Notes: generated from the sequence alone by a model not told the origin. A stretch of DNA of 33,385 bases from an uncultured Treponema sp. (GCA_946185925.1 CAMHLH010000004.1:1-33385), one strand, 5' to 3'; counted from the stretch's first letter, positions 7,014 to 16,520 are shown. Translations and numbers: made by a program.

Positions 7014-7478
7014 ATGAAATTCTTTGGAAAGGCTATTTCAGTTTTACTCGCGGTTGCGGCTTTGTCTTTTGGTTTTTCTTCGTGCTCCGATGACGACGAT
7101 GAAGAAGAGTTGAAAGTTGTCGCGACTTACTATGGATTTGCGACAGGCAACGTTGACGATGTTCCGATGATTGTAAAATCGACAGTAAGATTCTACAACA
7201 GCAACGAATACACGAACGATATCGATATGACCGCTGTCGCAGGTGCATCTGTCTATTCTTTGACAGGAACGATAGAAATTGGCACTTACACTGGAGACCC
7301 GACAAAAGACGGCACTGTGAAGATGACTGCGACAAAAGAATACGATGACGACGCTAAAAAGCTCAAGGACATCGCCGCCGCCGACAGGGAAACGGAGGAT
7401 TTCGTAATCTCTGGCGGAAAAGTGACGGAAGATGACGTCTTTGACGACGGCACAGGAATCACGCTCGAAAAACAGTAA
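7014..7478 (+). CDS. Small acidic lipoprotein of unknown function
   Basis: A 154-residue protein. The ATG at 7014 is preceded by AGGAGG (7001-7006); the upstream in-frame extension to 6930 is rejected because it would bury the signal peptide. Residues 1-23 form a lipoprotein signal (MKFFGK, hydrophobic core, FGFSSC) with lipidation at Cys24, followed by an acidic tether (SDDDDEEE). The mature part is Asp/Thr-rich and predicted mainly beta; no known domain was recognised. It ends just before a strong terminator and appears to be a single-gene unit. Its location should be the cytoplasmic or outer membrane facing the periplasm. It may be a fast-evolving lineage-specific gene. Confidence 0.85.
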   Translation: MKFFGKAISVLLAVAALSFGFSSCSDDDDEEELKVVATYYGFATGNVDDVPMIVKSTVRFYNSNEYTNDIDMTAVAGASVYSLTGTIEIGTYTGDPTKDGTVKMTATKEYDDDAKKLKDIAAADRETEDFVISGGKVTEDDVFDDGTGITLEKQ

Positions 7479-7486
7479 AAACGTTT

Positions 7487-7525
7487 GGAAACTTCGTTTT
7501 CTGACCAGTCTATTTTGAAATGCGG
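7487..7525 (+). repeat. Second, diverged copy of the intergenic repeat near 1949-1990
   Basis: This segment aligns with 1949-1987 at about 31 of 38 positions. Both contain GGAAACTTC, then TTTCTGA-CAG, then TGAAATGCG in the same order and spacing. It sits between a stop codon and a terminator, as a non-coding dispersed repeat would. The palindromes of the first copy are mostly lost here. Confidence 0.55.
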
Positions 7526-7560
7526 AACGGCGGCTTTGAAAAAGGCTGCCGTTTTTCTTT
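7526..7560 (+). terminator. Rho-independent terminator after the small lipoprotein
   Basis: A 12-pair stem, 7526-7537 with 7542-7553 (two G-T pairs), carries a GAAA tetraloop and is followed by TTTTTCTTT. Strong intrinsic terminator on the plus strand. Confidence 0.9.
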
Positions 7561-7649
7561 TGAATTCAATTGTCTGTTTTGTCTTTTCCTGTTCCTTTAA
7601 CATCTAAAAGGTTTTCTGTGATAATATAGAATCGAAAGGGAATTTTTTT

Positions 7650-9545
7650 ATGGAAAGGGAAAAAAGACCGGGCTCAATCATTTTTGCCGCGATGGTCATT
7701 TTTTTGATTTGCATCGTCATCAATTTTTGCACACTCATATATACAACGAACAAATACAACTCGAAGGAGCGTTTCACAAAGGCCGGAGAGGACGGCGAAT
7801 GCACGGTGGAGCTTTATCCGCGCGGGGGTGTCGCCGATTCGTGGGACAAGATGGACGTTGAGGTCGCTGGAAAAATCATATCGTTCACGGGGACGACTTA
7901 CGACTGCGACGTGAAGAATTTCAGCGATTCAAAGGTTTCCGATTGGTCAATGCGCATAGACATAGAAAAACCGTGCTACATCAACAACTCATGGTGCGGA
8001 ATGGTGGAAGTCCATCAGCGGCTTCCCGGTTCCGACAACGAGCTTGTGCAGACCATCGACCTTCGCGACTACGACAAGGACGATTTGCACGTCAAGCACT
8101 TCTTTGTCTCGCAGGATTTGTACATTCCTCTTGAGGTGGGCGACTACCTTATCTACCACCCCTCTGTCGTCTCTGGTGAATATCCGATTGCGAGCTTCAA
8201 CGGAACGCCCGGAAAAATCGAGGTCGGCTTCATCTTCTACCATCTACGGGGATTTGATTTGTCTTTCTCTGCTTCCATGACGTACAAGCTTTCAAAGAGC
8301 TATTTGCAGGGGACTAGGCCGAAGATTCTGCTTTTTTGCCTGGCTGTCTGGGTTCTCCTCTTTGTGGTGCGGGTCACGTTCATCCTCACGACTTCGAACC
8401 TCAAGAGGGAAAACGCCTCCGTCATCCACGCCATATCGAAAATCTACTACAACCTCTACAAGACAGATTTGCAGAAGGACAGTTTCCAGGAAATCCGCGC
8501 ATCCACTTCCGTCCACAAATTCTTCGAGCAGTTCACGAGCGCGAGCGCGGCATTGAAAAATCTCCCCGACGCGATGTACTGCCACGACGACATGATTTCC
8601 GTGAGGGAATTCTACAACATGGAGAACTGGAAGAAGATGCTCAGCGACACCGACAGCTGCAGCGCAGATTTCAAGGCGAAGAAGAATTCCGGAAAGGACA
8701 GCAGGTGGATTCGCACGAACCTCATTGTCTGCCGTAGGGACGAGAGGGGAGTTCCTACCGAGGTGATTTGCGGTCTGCAGGACGTTGACGAGGAAGTGCG
8801 CGAGAGGGAGCAGAACAAGATGATGATTGAGCGGTTCGCCTCCGACTTGAGCAACGAGGTCGCCGAACAGACGCTCCACATTCAGGAAATACAGCGGCGC
8901 GTCGTCTCACGGCTCGCCGACATGATTGGCTCCCGCGACGGAAACACGGGCGGACACGTGAAGAGGACGAGCGACATCATGAAGATTCTGGTGGACGAGA
9001 TAATCAAGCGAAACTGGTCGAGCGACGCAAATCCGAAATTCAGCTCGATAACGGAGCGGGTGGGCGAGGACATCGTTCGCGCGGCTCCAATGCACGATTT
9101 GGGGAAGATTTTCATCGACAAGAACATTCTCTGCAAACCCGGAAAATTGACCGACGACGAGTACCGGATAATGAAGACGCACTCCGAGCACAGCGGCGAA
9201 ATCGTCAACCTGATTCTCCGCGACGTGGAGGAGGAGGCTTTCGTGGACATCGCCTTCAACATAGCCCGCTACCACCACGAACGCTGGGACGGTCTCGGCT
9301 ACCCGGAGGGCGCGGCCGGCGGAAAGGTGGGCGAGGGCATCCCGCTTGAGGCCCGAATCATGGCGGTGGCGGATGTCTACGACGCTCTCGTGAGCAAAAG
9401 ATGCTACAAGGAGCCGATGAGCTTCGACATGGCCTGCAAGATAATGCTCGAAGGAATGGGAAAGCAGTTCGACCCTGACATGGAAGAGATTTTCTTGGCT
9501 TGTAGGGATGAACTTGAGAACTACTACATCGACGCTTCCGAATGA
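7650..9545 (+). CDS. Membrane-anchored HD-GYP cyclic-di-GMP phosphodiesterase with periplasmic sensor
   Basis: A 631-residue signalling protein. Transmembrane segment 1 (about 11-31) and segment 2 (about 226-246) enclose a periplasmic domain of about 190 residues that I do not recognise. A cytosolic PAS-like region follows (about 300-395; SRWIRTNLIVCRRDERGVPTEVICGLQDVDEE), then a short coiled coil and a C-terminal HD-GYP domain (about 420-625). Catalytic motifs are intact: HDLGK, THSEHSGE, HHERWDGLGYPEG and ADVYDAL. It is predicted to hydrolyse cyclic di-GMP in response to an external cue, affecting motility or surface behaviour. The ribosome-binding site AAAGGG lies about eight bases before ATG. 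A possible -10 (GATAAT, 7620-7625) has only a weak -35. A chemoreceptor gene follows. Confidence 0.93.
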   Translation: MEREKRPGSIIFAAMVIFLICIVINFCTLIYTTNKYNSKERFTKAGEDGECTVELYPRGGVADSWDKMDVEVAGKIISFTGTTYDCDVKNFSDSKVSDWSMRIDIEKPCYINNSWCGMVEVHQRLPGSDNELVQTIDLRDYDKDDLHVKHFFVSQDLYIPLEVGDYLIYHPSVVSGEYPIASFNGTPGKIEVGFIFYHLRGFDLSFSASMTYKLSKSYLQGTRPKILLFCLAVWVLLFVVRVTFILTTSNLKRENASVIHAISKIYYNLYKTDLQKDSFQEIRASTSVHKFFEQFTSASAALKNLPDAMYCHDDMISVREFYNMENWKKMLSDTDSCSADFKAKKNSGKDSRWIRTNLIVCRRDERGVPTEVICGLQDVDEEVREREQNKMMIERFASDLSNEVAEQTLHIQEIQRRVVSRLADMIGSRDGNTGGHVKRTSDIMKILVDEIIKRNWSSDANPKFSSITERVGEDIVRAAPMHDLGKIFIDKNILCKPGKLTDDEYRIMKTHSEHSGEIVNLILRDVEEEAFVDIAFNIARYHHERWDGLGYPEGAAGGKVGEGIPLEARIMAVADVYDALVSKRCYKEPMSFDMACKIMLEGMGKQFDPDMEEIFLACRDELENYYIDASE

Positions 9546-9596
9546 TTTTTTTCTGTCTTCTCTGAAACTTTCAAGAGTTCCTTGGTTTATAAAAGA

Positions 9597-9624
9597 TTGA
9601 TTTTTTCAAAAAATGAAATATCAT
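9597..9624 (+). promoter_or_regulatory. Candidate promoter of the chemoreceptor gene
   Basis: TTGATT (9597-9602) and TATCAT (9619-9624) are 16 bases apart in an AT-rich spacer. This would give a leader of about 40 bases and independent expression from the HD-GYP gene. Confidence 0.5.
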
Positions 9625-9671
9625 TTTATATCAATGCAAAATTAATATTTTTTTAATTGCAAGGGAGCCTT

Positions 9672-11753
9672 ATGAAAAGCATCAAACAAAAACTTATTTT
9701 TGCCAATGTCGGCATAATTCTTTTTTCTGTTTTTTTGATAGCGATTCCAGTGCTCGTCATGCAGTGCAAAAGCAAGACTGCTGATGTCGCTGAGGATGCT
9801 TCTGATAAAATCACTCAGGGACACTTGGAAATCAACTTGTTCATGAGGGAGCCGTTAGGAATCGTATACAACTCCAGCAACTATTTGAAGACGCATGAAG
9901 ATGACCAGGAACACATCGAAAATTTTTTCGCTTCTGTTCTGAATGGAAAGACGAATTTTTCAGAGCTGTACTATGCCAGCTCAACACCTGTGAGGGACGG
10001 TGGATTCTTCTGGGCAAACGACAGGTGGGAGCCTCCTAGCGACTACGACCAGACGACCCGCGCATGGTTCAAGGCCGGTCAAAAAGCGGGCAGGGGAACG
10101 ATTGCTGTGTCGGATCCCTATCTCGACAGCGTTACGAATTCGATGGTCGCCGCCATTTCCACGAGTGTCGACAGAAACGGAGTGTTCGCCGGTGTCGTGG
10201 CTCTGGACATGCAGCTCAAAGGCTTGAACGAACTTGTTTCTCCAATAAAACTTTCAACTTCTGGTCAGTCGTTCCTCCTCGACAAGCAGGGGCGCTACGT
10301 CACAAACCCGGATTCAGCAAAGCTCATGAACGCCAACTTCTTCGAGGAATTTGGACTTTCAGACTATAAGAGCAAGATTTCCGGCAATGAGATTCTCTTT
10401 TTGGAGGATGTCGGAAACGGAACATACTTTGCCGCCAGAATCATCTCTCCTGAAACAGGTTGGATTTTCGTCACTGTCGGTCCTACAAAAGAGCTTTTCG
10501 TTGAAGTGCAAAGAAGCGTGATGCTCATCTTGACGCTTTCGTTGCTCGCTGTCCTGATTGGCGTGGCAATCGCGTTCGTCATCGCCCATACAATCGTCGA
10601 GCCGATAATCATCGTCAAGGACACCATCAACGGAATCGCGGAAGGAAACGCGGATTTGACAAAGCGCATCCCGCTCAAGGGGCACGACGAGGTCGCGGCT
10701 CTGGTCGGCGGCTTCAACAGGTTTGCGGAAAAACTCCAGCACATCATCTCCGACGTGAAGGATTCCAAGGAGATGCTCTCCGCCGCCGGAAGCGCTCTTG
10801 ATTCGAGCATGCACGAGACGGGAGCCTCGATAACGGAGATTATCGCGAACATCGAAAGCATGCACGGCCAGATAAGCAACCAGAGCGACAGCGTTTCCCA
10901 GACTGCGGGCGCGGTTAACGAAATCGCCTCGAACATCGATTCTCTTGAGCGCATGATTGAGAACCAGTCTCAGGGCGTTTCCCAGGCTTCTTCTGCGGTC
11001 GAGCAGATGATTGGAAACATCGCTTCCGTGAACCAATCCGTCGACAAGATGGCCGATTCGTTCGATTCTCTTTCTTCTCAGGCGATGAACGGCGCGCAGA
11101 AGCAGAAAGACGTGAACGACAGGATTCAGGAAATCGAGGAGCAGTCGCAGATGCTTCAGGAAGCGAACTCGGCGATTGCGTCCATCGCGTCCCAGACGAA
11201 CCTCTTGGCGATGAACGCCGCAATCGAGGCCGCCCATGCCGGCGACGCCGGAAAGGGATTCGCGGTCGTAGCGGACGAAATCAGAAAGCTTTCGGAGACT
11301 TCCACAACGCAGTCGAAGACAATCGGCGACCAGCTCTCAAGCATCAAGGCTTCCATAAACTCCGTCGTTTCGGCGTCACAGGAGTCGAGCGAGGCGTTCG
11401 GAATCGTCGCCGAAAAGATTCGCGAGACCGACCAGCTCGTCCGCCAAATCAAGAGCGCGATGGAGGAGCAGCAGGAAGGTTCTAGGCAGATAACGGATTC
11501 CCTCCACACGATGAACGACAGCACAATCGAAGTTCGCACGGCTTCCGAGGAGATGTCGATTGGAAACAAGCAGATTCTCGACGAGGTTCGCCGCCTGCAG
11601 GATGCGACACTTGTGATGAAGTCCAGCATGGACGAGATGTCCATCGGTGCCAAGAAGATAAACAACACAGGCGCGATGCTTTCAGAAATCGCTGTAAAAA
11701 TGAAGGGTTCAATAAGCCAAATCGGCGACCAGATAGACCAGTTCCATGTCTGA
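9672..11753 (+). CDS. Methyl-accepting chemotaxis protein with dCache sensor domain
   Basis: A 693-residue transmembrane chemoreceptor. The ATG at 9672 follows AAGGGAG (9661-9667); an in-frame TTG at 9657 is less likely. Order: transmembrane 1 (about 9-30); periplasmic double-Cache region (about 35-280) with the diagnostic [17 protein letters not shown] and WF...VSDPYLD motifs that bind small ligands such as amino acids or organic acids; transmembrane 2 (about 283-305); HAMP (about 306-358); methyl-accepting coiled coil with the conserved hairpin tip [20 protein letters not shown] that contacts CheA/CheW. There is no CheR-binding pentapeptide at the C-terminus. It would signal to the flagellar motor. 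Monocistronic, with its own candidate promoter and a terminator four bases after the stop. Confidence 0.96.
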   Translation: MKSIKQKLIFANVGIILFSVFLIAIPVLVMQCKSKTADVAEDASDKITQGHLEINLFMREPLGIVYNSSNYLKTHEDDQEHIENFFASVLNGKTNFSELYYASSTPVRDGGFFWANDRWEPPSDYDQTTRAWFKAGQKAGRGTIAVSDPYLDSVTNSMVAAISTSVDRNGVFAGVVALDMQLKGLNELVSPIKLSTSGQSFLLDKQGRYVTNPDSAKLMNANFFEEFGLSDYKSKISGNEILFLEDVGNGTYFAARIISPETGWIFVTVGPTKELFVEVQRSVMLILTLSLLAVLIGVAIAFVIAHTIVEPIIIVKDTINGIAEGNADLTKRIPLKGHDEVAALVGGFNRFAEKLQHIISDVKDSKEMLSAAGSALDSSMHETGASITEIIANIESMHGQISNQSDSVSQTAGAVNEIASNIDSLERMIENQSQGVSQASSAVEQMIGNIASVNQSVDKMADSFDSLSSQAMNGAQKQKDVNDRIQEIEEQSQMLQEANSAIASIASQTNLLAMNAAIEAAHAGDAGKGFAVVADEIRKLSETSTTQSKTIGDQLSSIKASINSVVSASQESSEAFGIVAEKIRETDQLVRQIKSAMEEQQEGSRQITDSLHTMNDSTIEVRTASEEMSIGNKQILDEVRRLQDATLVMKSSMDEMSIGAKKINNTGAMLSEIAVKMKGSISQIGDQIDQFHV

Positions 11754-11757
11754 TGAC

Positions 11758-11812
11758 AAAAAAAATCCACATGAACTTAGGTGAAGTGCCCTTGTTCGTG
11801 TGGATTTTTTTT
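11758..11812. terminator. Bidirectional terminator between convergent genes
   Basis: A perfect 14-base match, A8TCCACA (11758-11771) with TGTGGAT8 (11799-11812), extended by GAAC/GTTC after one mismatch. A-runs and T-runs flank both sides, so the hairpin can end transcription of the chemoreceptor (plus) and of the M20 peptidase operon (minus). Confidence 0.92.
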
Positions 11813-11828
11813 GCATTTGCTTTTTCGT

Positions 11829-13058
11829 TTAGTCGTCCAGGAAAAGGGCTGCCAGTGTCTCCGCGTCCAATGCGATGTTCTTTATCCAGCAGTATTCGTT
11901 CGGCTGGTGGCACACTTCGTCCATGGTCGACCAGATTGCGGCGTTGAAGCCCATCGTCCTGAGTTCGGCTCCGACTGTTCCGCCTCCGATGCCGATTGGT
12001 CTCGCCTCGATTCCGTGCGCCGCTTTTATGGCCGCCGAAAGCTTCTTCACCACAGGCGCGTCCACAGGTGTGGCGGGCGATTCCTTGTGCTGCAGTTCCT
12101 CAATCGAAACTTTCACGCCGTATTTCTTCTCGACTTCAAGGACTCGCTCGTCGATTGTCTTTCTGACTTCCGAGAGCGTGTATCTTGGAAGGATTCGGCA
12201 GTCCATGTAGAACACGTCGTCGCCGGGGATTATGTTTACGGTCTCCACGTTCGACTCTTTCTTTGTCGGCTGGAACGTCGAGTAGCTTGGAGTGAACATC
12301 TCGTCCCTCTCGTTGAAGACGTTCTCCAAATCGTTGAGCCTGAGCGCCAGGTCGGATGCCGCCAAGAACGCGTTCCTTCCCCTGTCCGGCATCGAGCCGT
12401 GGCTCTGGAGTCCCTTCGTGTGCAGCTTGAGCCAGAGGATGTTCTTCTCCGCCACCTCGATTGTCTCTCCCTTCGCATCTCCGCCGTCAGGAATGAGGAT
12501 GATGTCGTCCTTGCCGAAAAGTTCCTTGTGCTTCCTGAGCAGGAATTTTATTCCGTATTCCGAGCCGCATTCCTCGTCCGCCATGAAAAGGAGCTTCACC
12601 GTGTGCTTGGGCTTTATCTTGTTGTCGATGAGAGCCTTCGCCGCGAAAACGCCCGAGACAAGCCCCTGCTGGTTGTCCTCGACTCCGCGCCCGATGAGCT
12701 TTCCGTTCTTTTCGATTACGGTCCACGGGTCGCTGTCCCACATCTTGAGGTCGCCCGGCGGGACTACGTCCATGTGCGCCATTATCCAGATGTTGTAGTC
12801 CGATTTTTCGCCCTCGATTGTCGCTATCATGTTCGGCCTGATTCCAGAAGAGACCCTGCCGTCCTTCGCGTCGTAGCGTTCGAGTTTGTCCAATCCGATT
12901 GAGCGGAGGTATTCAGCGAGCTTCTCGCATTTTTCAAGTTCTCCGTCTCCGCCGCTTTCCGGTGCCATGGCAGGAACCGAGGTCAAAAGCTTTTCCAGCG
13001 CGACCATGTTCGGAATGTCCGAGTTGATTGTTTCCTTCAACTTTTCAAAATCTGTCAT
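11829..13058 (-). CDS. M20-family zinc metallopeptidase (ArgE/DapE-like)
   Basis: A 409-residue cytosolic di-zinc hydrolase. Metal-ligand and catalytic motifs are in order: AHMDVVPPGD (His95 ligand, Asp97), GRGVEDNQQG (bridging Asp128), MADEECGS (general base Glu162, ligand Glu163), PDGGD (Asp191) and a C-terminal CHQPNEY (His ligand). A dimerisation lid domain occupies about residues 200-320. Members cleave dipeptides or N-acyl amino acids; the exact substrate cannot be read from sequence. The Shine-Dalgarno GGGAG (minus strand, about 13066-13070) lies 20 bases after the TPM gene with no terminator between, so it is probably the last gene of the SPFH operon. The functional link to that operon is not obvious. 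Confidence 0.92.
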   Translation of the reverse strand: MTDFEKLKETINSDIPNMVALEKLLTSVPAMAPESGGDGELEKCEKLAEYLRSIGLDKLERYDAKDGRVSSGIRPNMIATIEGEKSDYNIWIMAHMDVVPPGDLKMWDSDPWTVIEKNGKLIGRGVEDNQQGLVSGVFAAKALIDNKIKPKHTVKLLFMADEECGSEYGIKFLLRKHKELFGKDDIILIPDGGDAKGETIEVAEKNILWLKLHTKGLQSHGSMPDRGRNAFLAASDLALRLNDLENVFNERDEMFTPSYSTFQPTKKESNVETVNIIPGDDVFYMDCRILPRYTLSEVRKTIDERVLEVEKKYGVKVSIEELQHKESPATPVDAPVVKKLSAAIKAAHGIEARPIGIGGGTVGAELRTMGFNAAIWSTMDEVCHQPNEYCWIKNIALDAETLAALFLDD

Positions 13059-13078
13059 TATCTACTCCCAATAATTGA

Positions 13079-13879
13079 TTAAAAATGTCCTGAGTGGTGC
13101 GAGCCGCCGCCCCCGCTGCCACCACTTCTTGAGTTGTTGCTTTCCTGGTGGTGGATTACCTGCACCGTCCTGTGTGTGAACCTGTCGTATCTAGAAGAGA
13201 AATCCACGCCCCTGCTCGATTCGTATCTGTCGGCGTCGGTCGCTGTCGCTATGTTGTTGAGTTTCCTCTTCTCCTTGAAAAAGAGCGCGAGTGCGATGAT
13301 GAGGCTGATGATGAGTATCGCCGCGATTATGATGAGCAAGTATGTCGTCTGCTCGTCTGTCAGGTTCGCATAGTCGAAGCCGCTTCTGCTCGCGCTTCCG
13401 CCGCTTTCAAGATTCGTGCTGTCCATCGTGTATTCGACCTTTGATATGAACTTGTCGAATCCAACGAACCATGCGTCGTTCTTGAAACTTGGAATGAAGG
13501 AATTCTCCACGCTTCTTCCATTGCCCAAAAAGTAAGTGTTCATCTTTGGACCGTGCGAGTAGAGGTCGAAGCTCCTGTCTTCCATCGAAAGAAGCATCAA
13601 ATAGCCTTCGGCGTCCTCTCCGTAGCCTAAGTTAAGCTGCCGGTAGATTGCCTCCGCCGCCGATTCGATGCTGTAGCCGTATTTTCCGAAGTCCTTCACG
13701 GTTATGATGTAGATTCCCGCTTCGTGGCTTTGGGACACTTCCGCAAGCCTGTTCTCTATCTGGGCCGCTTCGTTCAGCGAAAGAAGTCCCGCCTTGTCTA
13801 TGAAATGCTCCGAATGTGCAGCGTTCGCCGACACGAGAAGAAAAATGGAGGCAATGAATAGAATGAGTCGTTTTTTCAT
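13079..13879 (-). CDS. TPM-domain membrane protein (YgcG/YdjH-like)
   Basis: A 266-residue protein. The start is the ATG at 13879, overlapping the upstream stop by one base (TGATG); an open frame extending further upstream is only the zinc-ribbon gene in another frame. Residues 1-21 form a signal peptide (MKKRLILFIASIF, cleavage near ANA-AHS). A TPM domain follows (about 25-155, HFIDKAGLLSLNEAAQIENRL), named for TLP18.3/Psb32/MOLO-1 and found in periplasmic membrane-quality proteins. A transmembrane helix (181-201), a charged cytosolic stretch and a Ser/Gly/His tail (SGGSGGGGSHHSGHF) end it. Same gene set as B. subtilis ydjH with ydjG and ydjI. Predicted partner of the SPFH and zinc-ribbon proteins in a membrane complex. 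Confidence 0.85.
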   Translation of the reverse strand: MKKRLILFIASIFLLVSANAAHSEHFIDKAGLLSLNEAAQIENRLAEVSQSHEAGIYIITVKDFGKYGYSIESAAEAIYRQLNLGYGEDAEGYLMLLSMEDRSFDLYSHGPKMNTYFLGNGRSVENSFIPSFKNDAWFVGFDKFISKVEYTMDSTNLESGGSASRSGFDYANLTDEQTTYLLIIIAAILIISLIIALALFFKEKRKLNNIATATDADRYESSRGVDFSSRYDRFTHRTVQVIHHQESNNSRSGGSGGGGSHHSGHF

Positions 13880-15066
13880 CACATGTTCTCCGAGATTTTC
13901 AGAATGAGGAAGAAGATGAGTCCGCCCACCACCGATGAAATCAGGAAATTCTTGAGCGTATACAGAAACGCGAGTTTTCCGCTCATCGGGAGTTTGCCAA
14001 CGACCTTGCCCGTCTGTCCGTTCACCGCGAAAAGGTACTTCTCGTCGTGCCATTTCGTGTAGAGGAGGTAGACTGGGACGAGGCCGTAGTTGACTTTTCC
14101 GCTCTTGAGCTTGATGTTCTTGTGGATGAGCGAGACCGTGTCGTATCCGTTCACCGAAGCCCTGAAATCCGAGAGAAGCGTTTGTGCGCATCTCGTGTTG
14201 GCTCTCGGAAAGCAGTTTTCCACTGTGTCGTCGTACTTGTCCGCGAGGTAGCCCGGAAGATACGCCGTGGAGAATTCCTTGAGCTCCTTGTAGTTGAACG
14301 GTTCGAGAGAATCCATCATGTCGTTTGGCATCTTCTTCGACGCGTCCACCGGCACCATCTTGAAGTCGAGCGTTCCTTCGCGGTAGCAGCTGTAGTGGTT
14401 CGTCGTGATTGTCTCCGTGTTGCCGCTTCTTGAACTGTGCCGCCTGGTCGTCTTGAAAGTGGCGTTTCCGATTGTGGTTCCGTTGAAGAACCAGAACGGA
14501 ACGTAGATGCCCTTCGTCTCTTCCAGGTGGTTTTCGTTGGAGAAGGCTTTTGGGAGAAGCTTCTTTCCATTGTAGAATTTCTTGAGGGCCTCGATTGCGT
14601 CCTTTTTTGTCAGCTTGAACGGAATCACATAGTCCGGCTTGAGGTTGCCCGCGAACTGCTTTTCGATGACGGTCGGATTGTCGCAGTATGGGCAGCTCGT
14701 GGCCGCCGTGGTTTCCTCGCAGATGAGCGAGGCTCCGCACGATGGGCACGAATATTCCTTCATCTTGGAGCCGTCGCTGCCCCAGTCGGAACTCAATCCG
14801 TCAGTGTCCCATTTCGTGTCGCCGGAGTCGAAGCCCTCGTTGTTCACGCTGGAATCTTCGTTTTCGGCTTCGTTCTCGGATTTTTCAACCTGCTCGTCGC
14901 TTCCGCTGATTTCCGCACTCTTCTCGTCGGGACTTCCGTATGCCTTCTCTATCTCCTCGATTGTGTATTTGGAGTCGCAGTATTCGCACACGACCATCCC
15001 GGCCTTCGGGTCGAACTTGACTCCTCCTCCGCAAGCGAGGCATTTGTAGTTGTTGATGTTCTTCAT
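13879..15066 (-). CDS. TFIIB-type zinc-ribbon membrane protein (YdjG-like)
   Basis: A 395-residue protein with two rubredoxin-like zinc ribbons: C9/C12 with C27/C30 and C107/C110 with C125/C128. An acidic Ser/Glu/Asp-rich linker (about 45-100) separates them. The middle part (about 140-365) is a beta-rich region of unknown function containing IYVPFWFFNG, typical of YdjG-like proteins, and one transmembrane helix (about 372-390) anchors the C-terminus. GGAAGG (minus strand, 15071-15076) is the Shine-Dalgarno. The stop overlaps the TPM gene start. Despite the TFIIB-like name of the ribbon, this is not a transcription factor; in Bacillus the homologue is part of a membrane complex that recruits PspA. 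Confidence 0.82.
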   Translation of the reverse strand: MKNINNYKCLACGGGVKFDPKAGMVVCEYCDSKYTIEEIEKAYGSPDEKSAEISGSDEQVEKSENEAENEDSSVNNEGFDSGDTKWDTDGLSSDWGSDGSKMKEYSCPSCGASLICEETTAATSCPYCDNPTVIEKQFAGNLKPDYVIPFKLTKKDAIEALKKFYNGKKLLPKAFSNENHLEETKGIYVPFWFFNGTTIGNATFKTTRRHSSRSGNTETITTNHYSCYREGTLDFKMVPVDASKKMPNDMMDSLEPFNYKELKEFSTAYLPGYLADKYDDTVENCFPRANTRCAQTLLSDFRASVNGYDTVSLIHKNIKLKSGKVNYGLVPVYLLYTKWHDEKYLFAVNGQTGKVVGKLPMSGKLAFLYTLKNFLISSVVGGLIFFLILKISENM

Positions 15067-15086
15067 TCTGCCTTCCGAATTTTGAA

Positions 15087-15140
15087 AAGCCTGCCCGGAA
15101 ACTGGGCGCCTTTTTGGAACTGCTGTTCCCGGGCGGGCTT
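15087..15140 (-). other. Intercistronic hairpin between SPFH and zinc-ribbon genes
   Basis: AAGCCTGCCCGG (15087-15098) pairs with CCGGGCGGGCTT (15129-15140) with one G-T pair; a smaller stem GGAAC/GTTCC lies inside. On the transcribed minus strand only a TTTT follows. It may be a partial terminator or an mRNA-stabilising element that lowers expression of the downstream genes relative to the SPFH protein. Confidence 0.55.
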
Positions 15141-15145
15141 GATTT

Positions 15146-16486
15146 TTATTTTACGATGTCCGAATCGTCGAACGGGTCTCCGCATTCCGGGCAGAATTTT
15201 GGAGGGTTCTTCGGGTCTTTCGGTTCCCAGCCGCACTTGTCGCACTTGTAGAGAGGAGCGCCCGCTGGCTTCGGCTTTCCGCATTCCTGGCAGAATTTTC
15301 CCTTGTTCACGGCACCGCACGAGCAGGTCCAGCCGATGTTGTCCGCCGGCTTCGGTTTTCCGCAGTTCTCGCAGAATTTTCCAGTGTTCGTAGTTCCGCA
15401 CCCGCATTTCCACGCCGAAGCCGCTGGAGCCTGTGCCGGAGCCGCCTGCTGCTGCATCTGGGCCGCCTGCGCCTGCTGCTGCTGTCCCATCGCGAAGAGG
15501 TTCTGCGCGTTGAAACCGCCTGCATTTCCCGCCATGTTCATTCCGACGAAGCCGTGCATGGCTCCGTTCGCGTTGCCGGCTGCCGTCTCCATCGCCGCTG
15601 CCTGCGCCCCCACGAGACGGGCGGCGGCCATTGTCGGGTCTGTGTAGGCGGCCATCTCCTGCATCTGCTTGATTTTCTTCGCGTCCTCTTCGTCGGCTGT
15701 CACGGAAGACACGCCGAACGAGACGACCTCGATTCCCCTCAAGTCCTTCCACTTGGCCGAAAGCTGCTGGTTCAGGTAGACCGAGATTTCCTCCGTGTGG
15801 CCGGGGAGGGCTGAGTAGCGGATTCCCTTTTCGGAAAGGAGAGCGAACGTCGGCTGGAGAGCCGTCAAAAGCTCCGTCTTCAGCTGGCTCGCGATTTGGT
15901 CCCTGGTGAATTCGTCCGTCACGTTCGCACAGACGTTCGTGTAGAAGAGAATCGGGTTCGTTATCTTGAAGCTGTACTCTCCGAAGCACTTTATCGCGAT
16001 GCCCATGTCGATTCTGGCGCGCGCGTCCACAACCCTGAACGGAACCGGGGAGGCCGTTCCGTACTTGTTTCCGATGATTTCCTTCATGTTCACGAAGTAG
16101 ACCCTCTGGTCCTTCGCCGGCTCTCCTCCGAACGTGAACCTCTCCCACATGTCCTTTATCGTGCTCTTGAGCCCTTCGACGAATCCGCCAGAGAAGAGGG
16201 AAGGGGAAGTTCCCGTCTTGTACTCGTACGCGCCCGGCTCAGAGATGATGTTGAAGATTTTTCCCTGGTCCACTGTGATTGCGCACTGTCCGTCCGCCAC
16301 AATCAGCTTTGAACCGTCCGTGATGATGTTGTCGGTTCCAGAAGTGTTGGAGCTCCTGCCCCCCGCCTTGTGCTCCGCCTTCTTGACGAGCACGTCCGCA
16401 CTGAGCGAGTCGCAGCAGAAATAATCCTTCCATGAATCGGCCAATGTTCCACCGGCAGCGCCTGCCGCAGCTTTCAAAAATCCCAT
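15146..16486 (-). CDS. SPFH-domain protein with C-terminal zinc ribbons (YdjI-like)
   Basis: A 446-residue cytosolic or membrane-associated scaffold. GGAGG (minus strand, 16494-16498) supports the start. The N-terminal region with SLSADVLVKKAEH and LIVADGQCAITVDQGKI leads into an SPFH/band-7 domain (about 55-290) ending in VSSVTADEEDAKKI. An Ala/Gly/Gln-rich linker (about 300-355, including QQQQAQAAQMQQQ) follows, then three short zinc ribbons: WKCGCG...FCENCG, WTCSCG...FCQECG and YKCDKCG...FCPECG. This is the family often called virion core protein in automatic annotation. In B. subtilis the SPFH protein YdjI recruits the PspA paralogue to the membrane with YdjG and YdjH, both of which have counterparts in the next two genes. 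Confidence 0.88.
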   Translation of the reverse strand: MGFLKAAAGAAGGTLADSWKDYFCCDSLSADVLVKKAEHKAGGRSSNTSGTDNIITDGSKLIVADGQCAITVDQGKIFNIISEPGAYEYKTGTSPSLFSGGFVEGLKSTIKDMWERFTFGGEPAKDQRVYFVNMKEIIGNKYGTASPVPFRVVDARARIDMGIAIKCFGEYSFKITNPILFYTNVCANVTDEFTRDQIASQLKTELLTALQPTFALLSEKGIRYSALPGHTEEISVYLNQQLSAKWKDLRGIEVVSFGVSSVTADEEDAKKIKQMQEMAAYTDPTMAAARLVGAQAAAMETAAGNANGAMHGFVGMNMAGNAGGFNAQNLFAMGQQQQAQAAQMQQQAAPAQAPAASAWKCGCGTTNTGKFCENCGKPKPADNIGWTCSCGAVNKGKFCQECGKPKPAGAPLYKCDKCGWEPKDPKNPPKFCPECGDPFDDSDIVK

Positions 16487-16520
16487 AGTTTTTCCTCCGT
16501 TTTTTTTGTGTCAATTTTGA

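Noticed and set aside
5747-7015. Long antisense open frame (422 codons) opposite asnB, and similar ones at 14437-15393, 18210-19328, 11781-12902 and 32299-33321
   Set aside because: They lie opposite well-supported genes, have Arg/Val/Glu-rich non-conserved translations and follow from the strong codon bias of the real genes.
13880-14749. N-terminal extension of the TPM protein into the zinc-ribbon gene
   Set aside because: The extension is the zinc-ribbon coding region read in another frame; a proper signal peptide begins at 13879.
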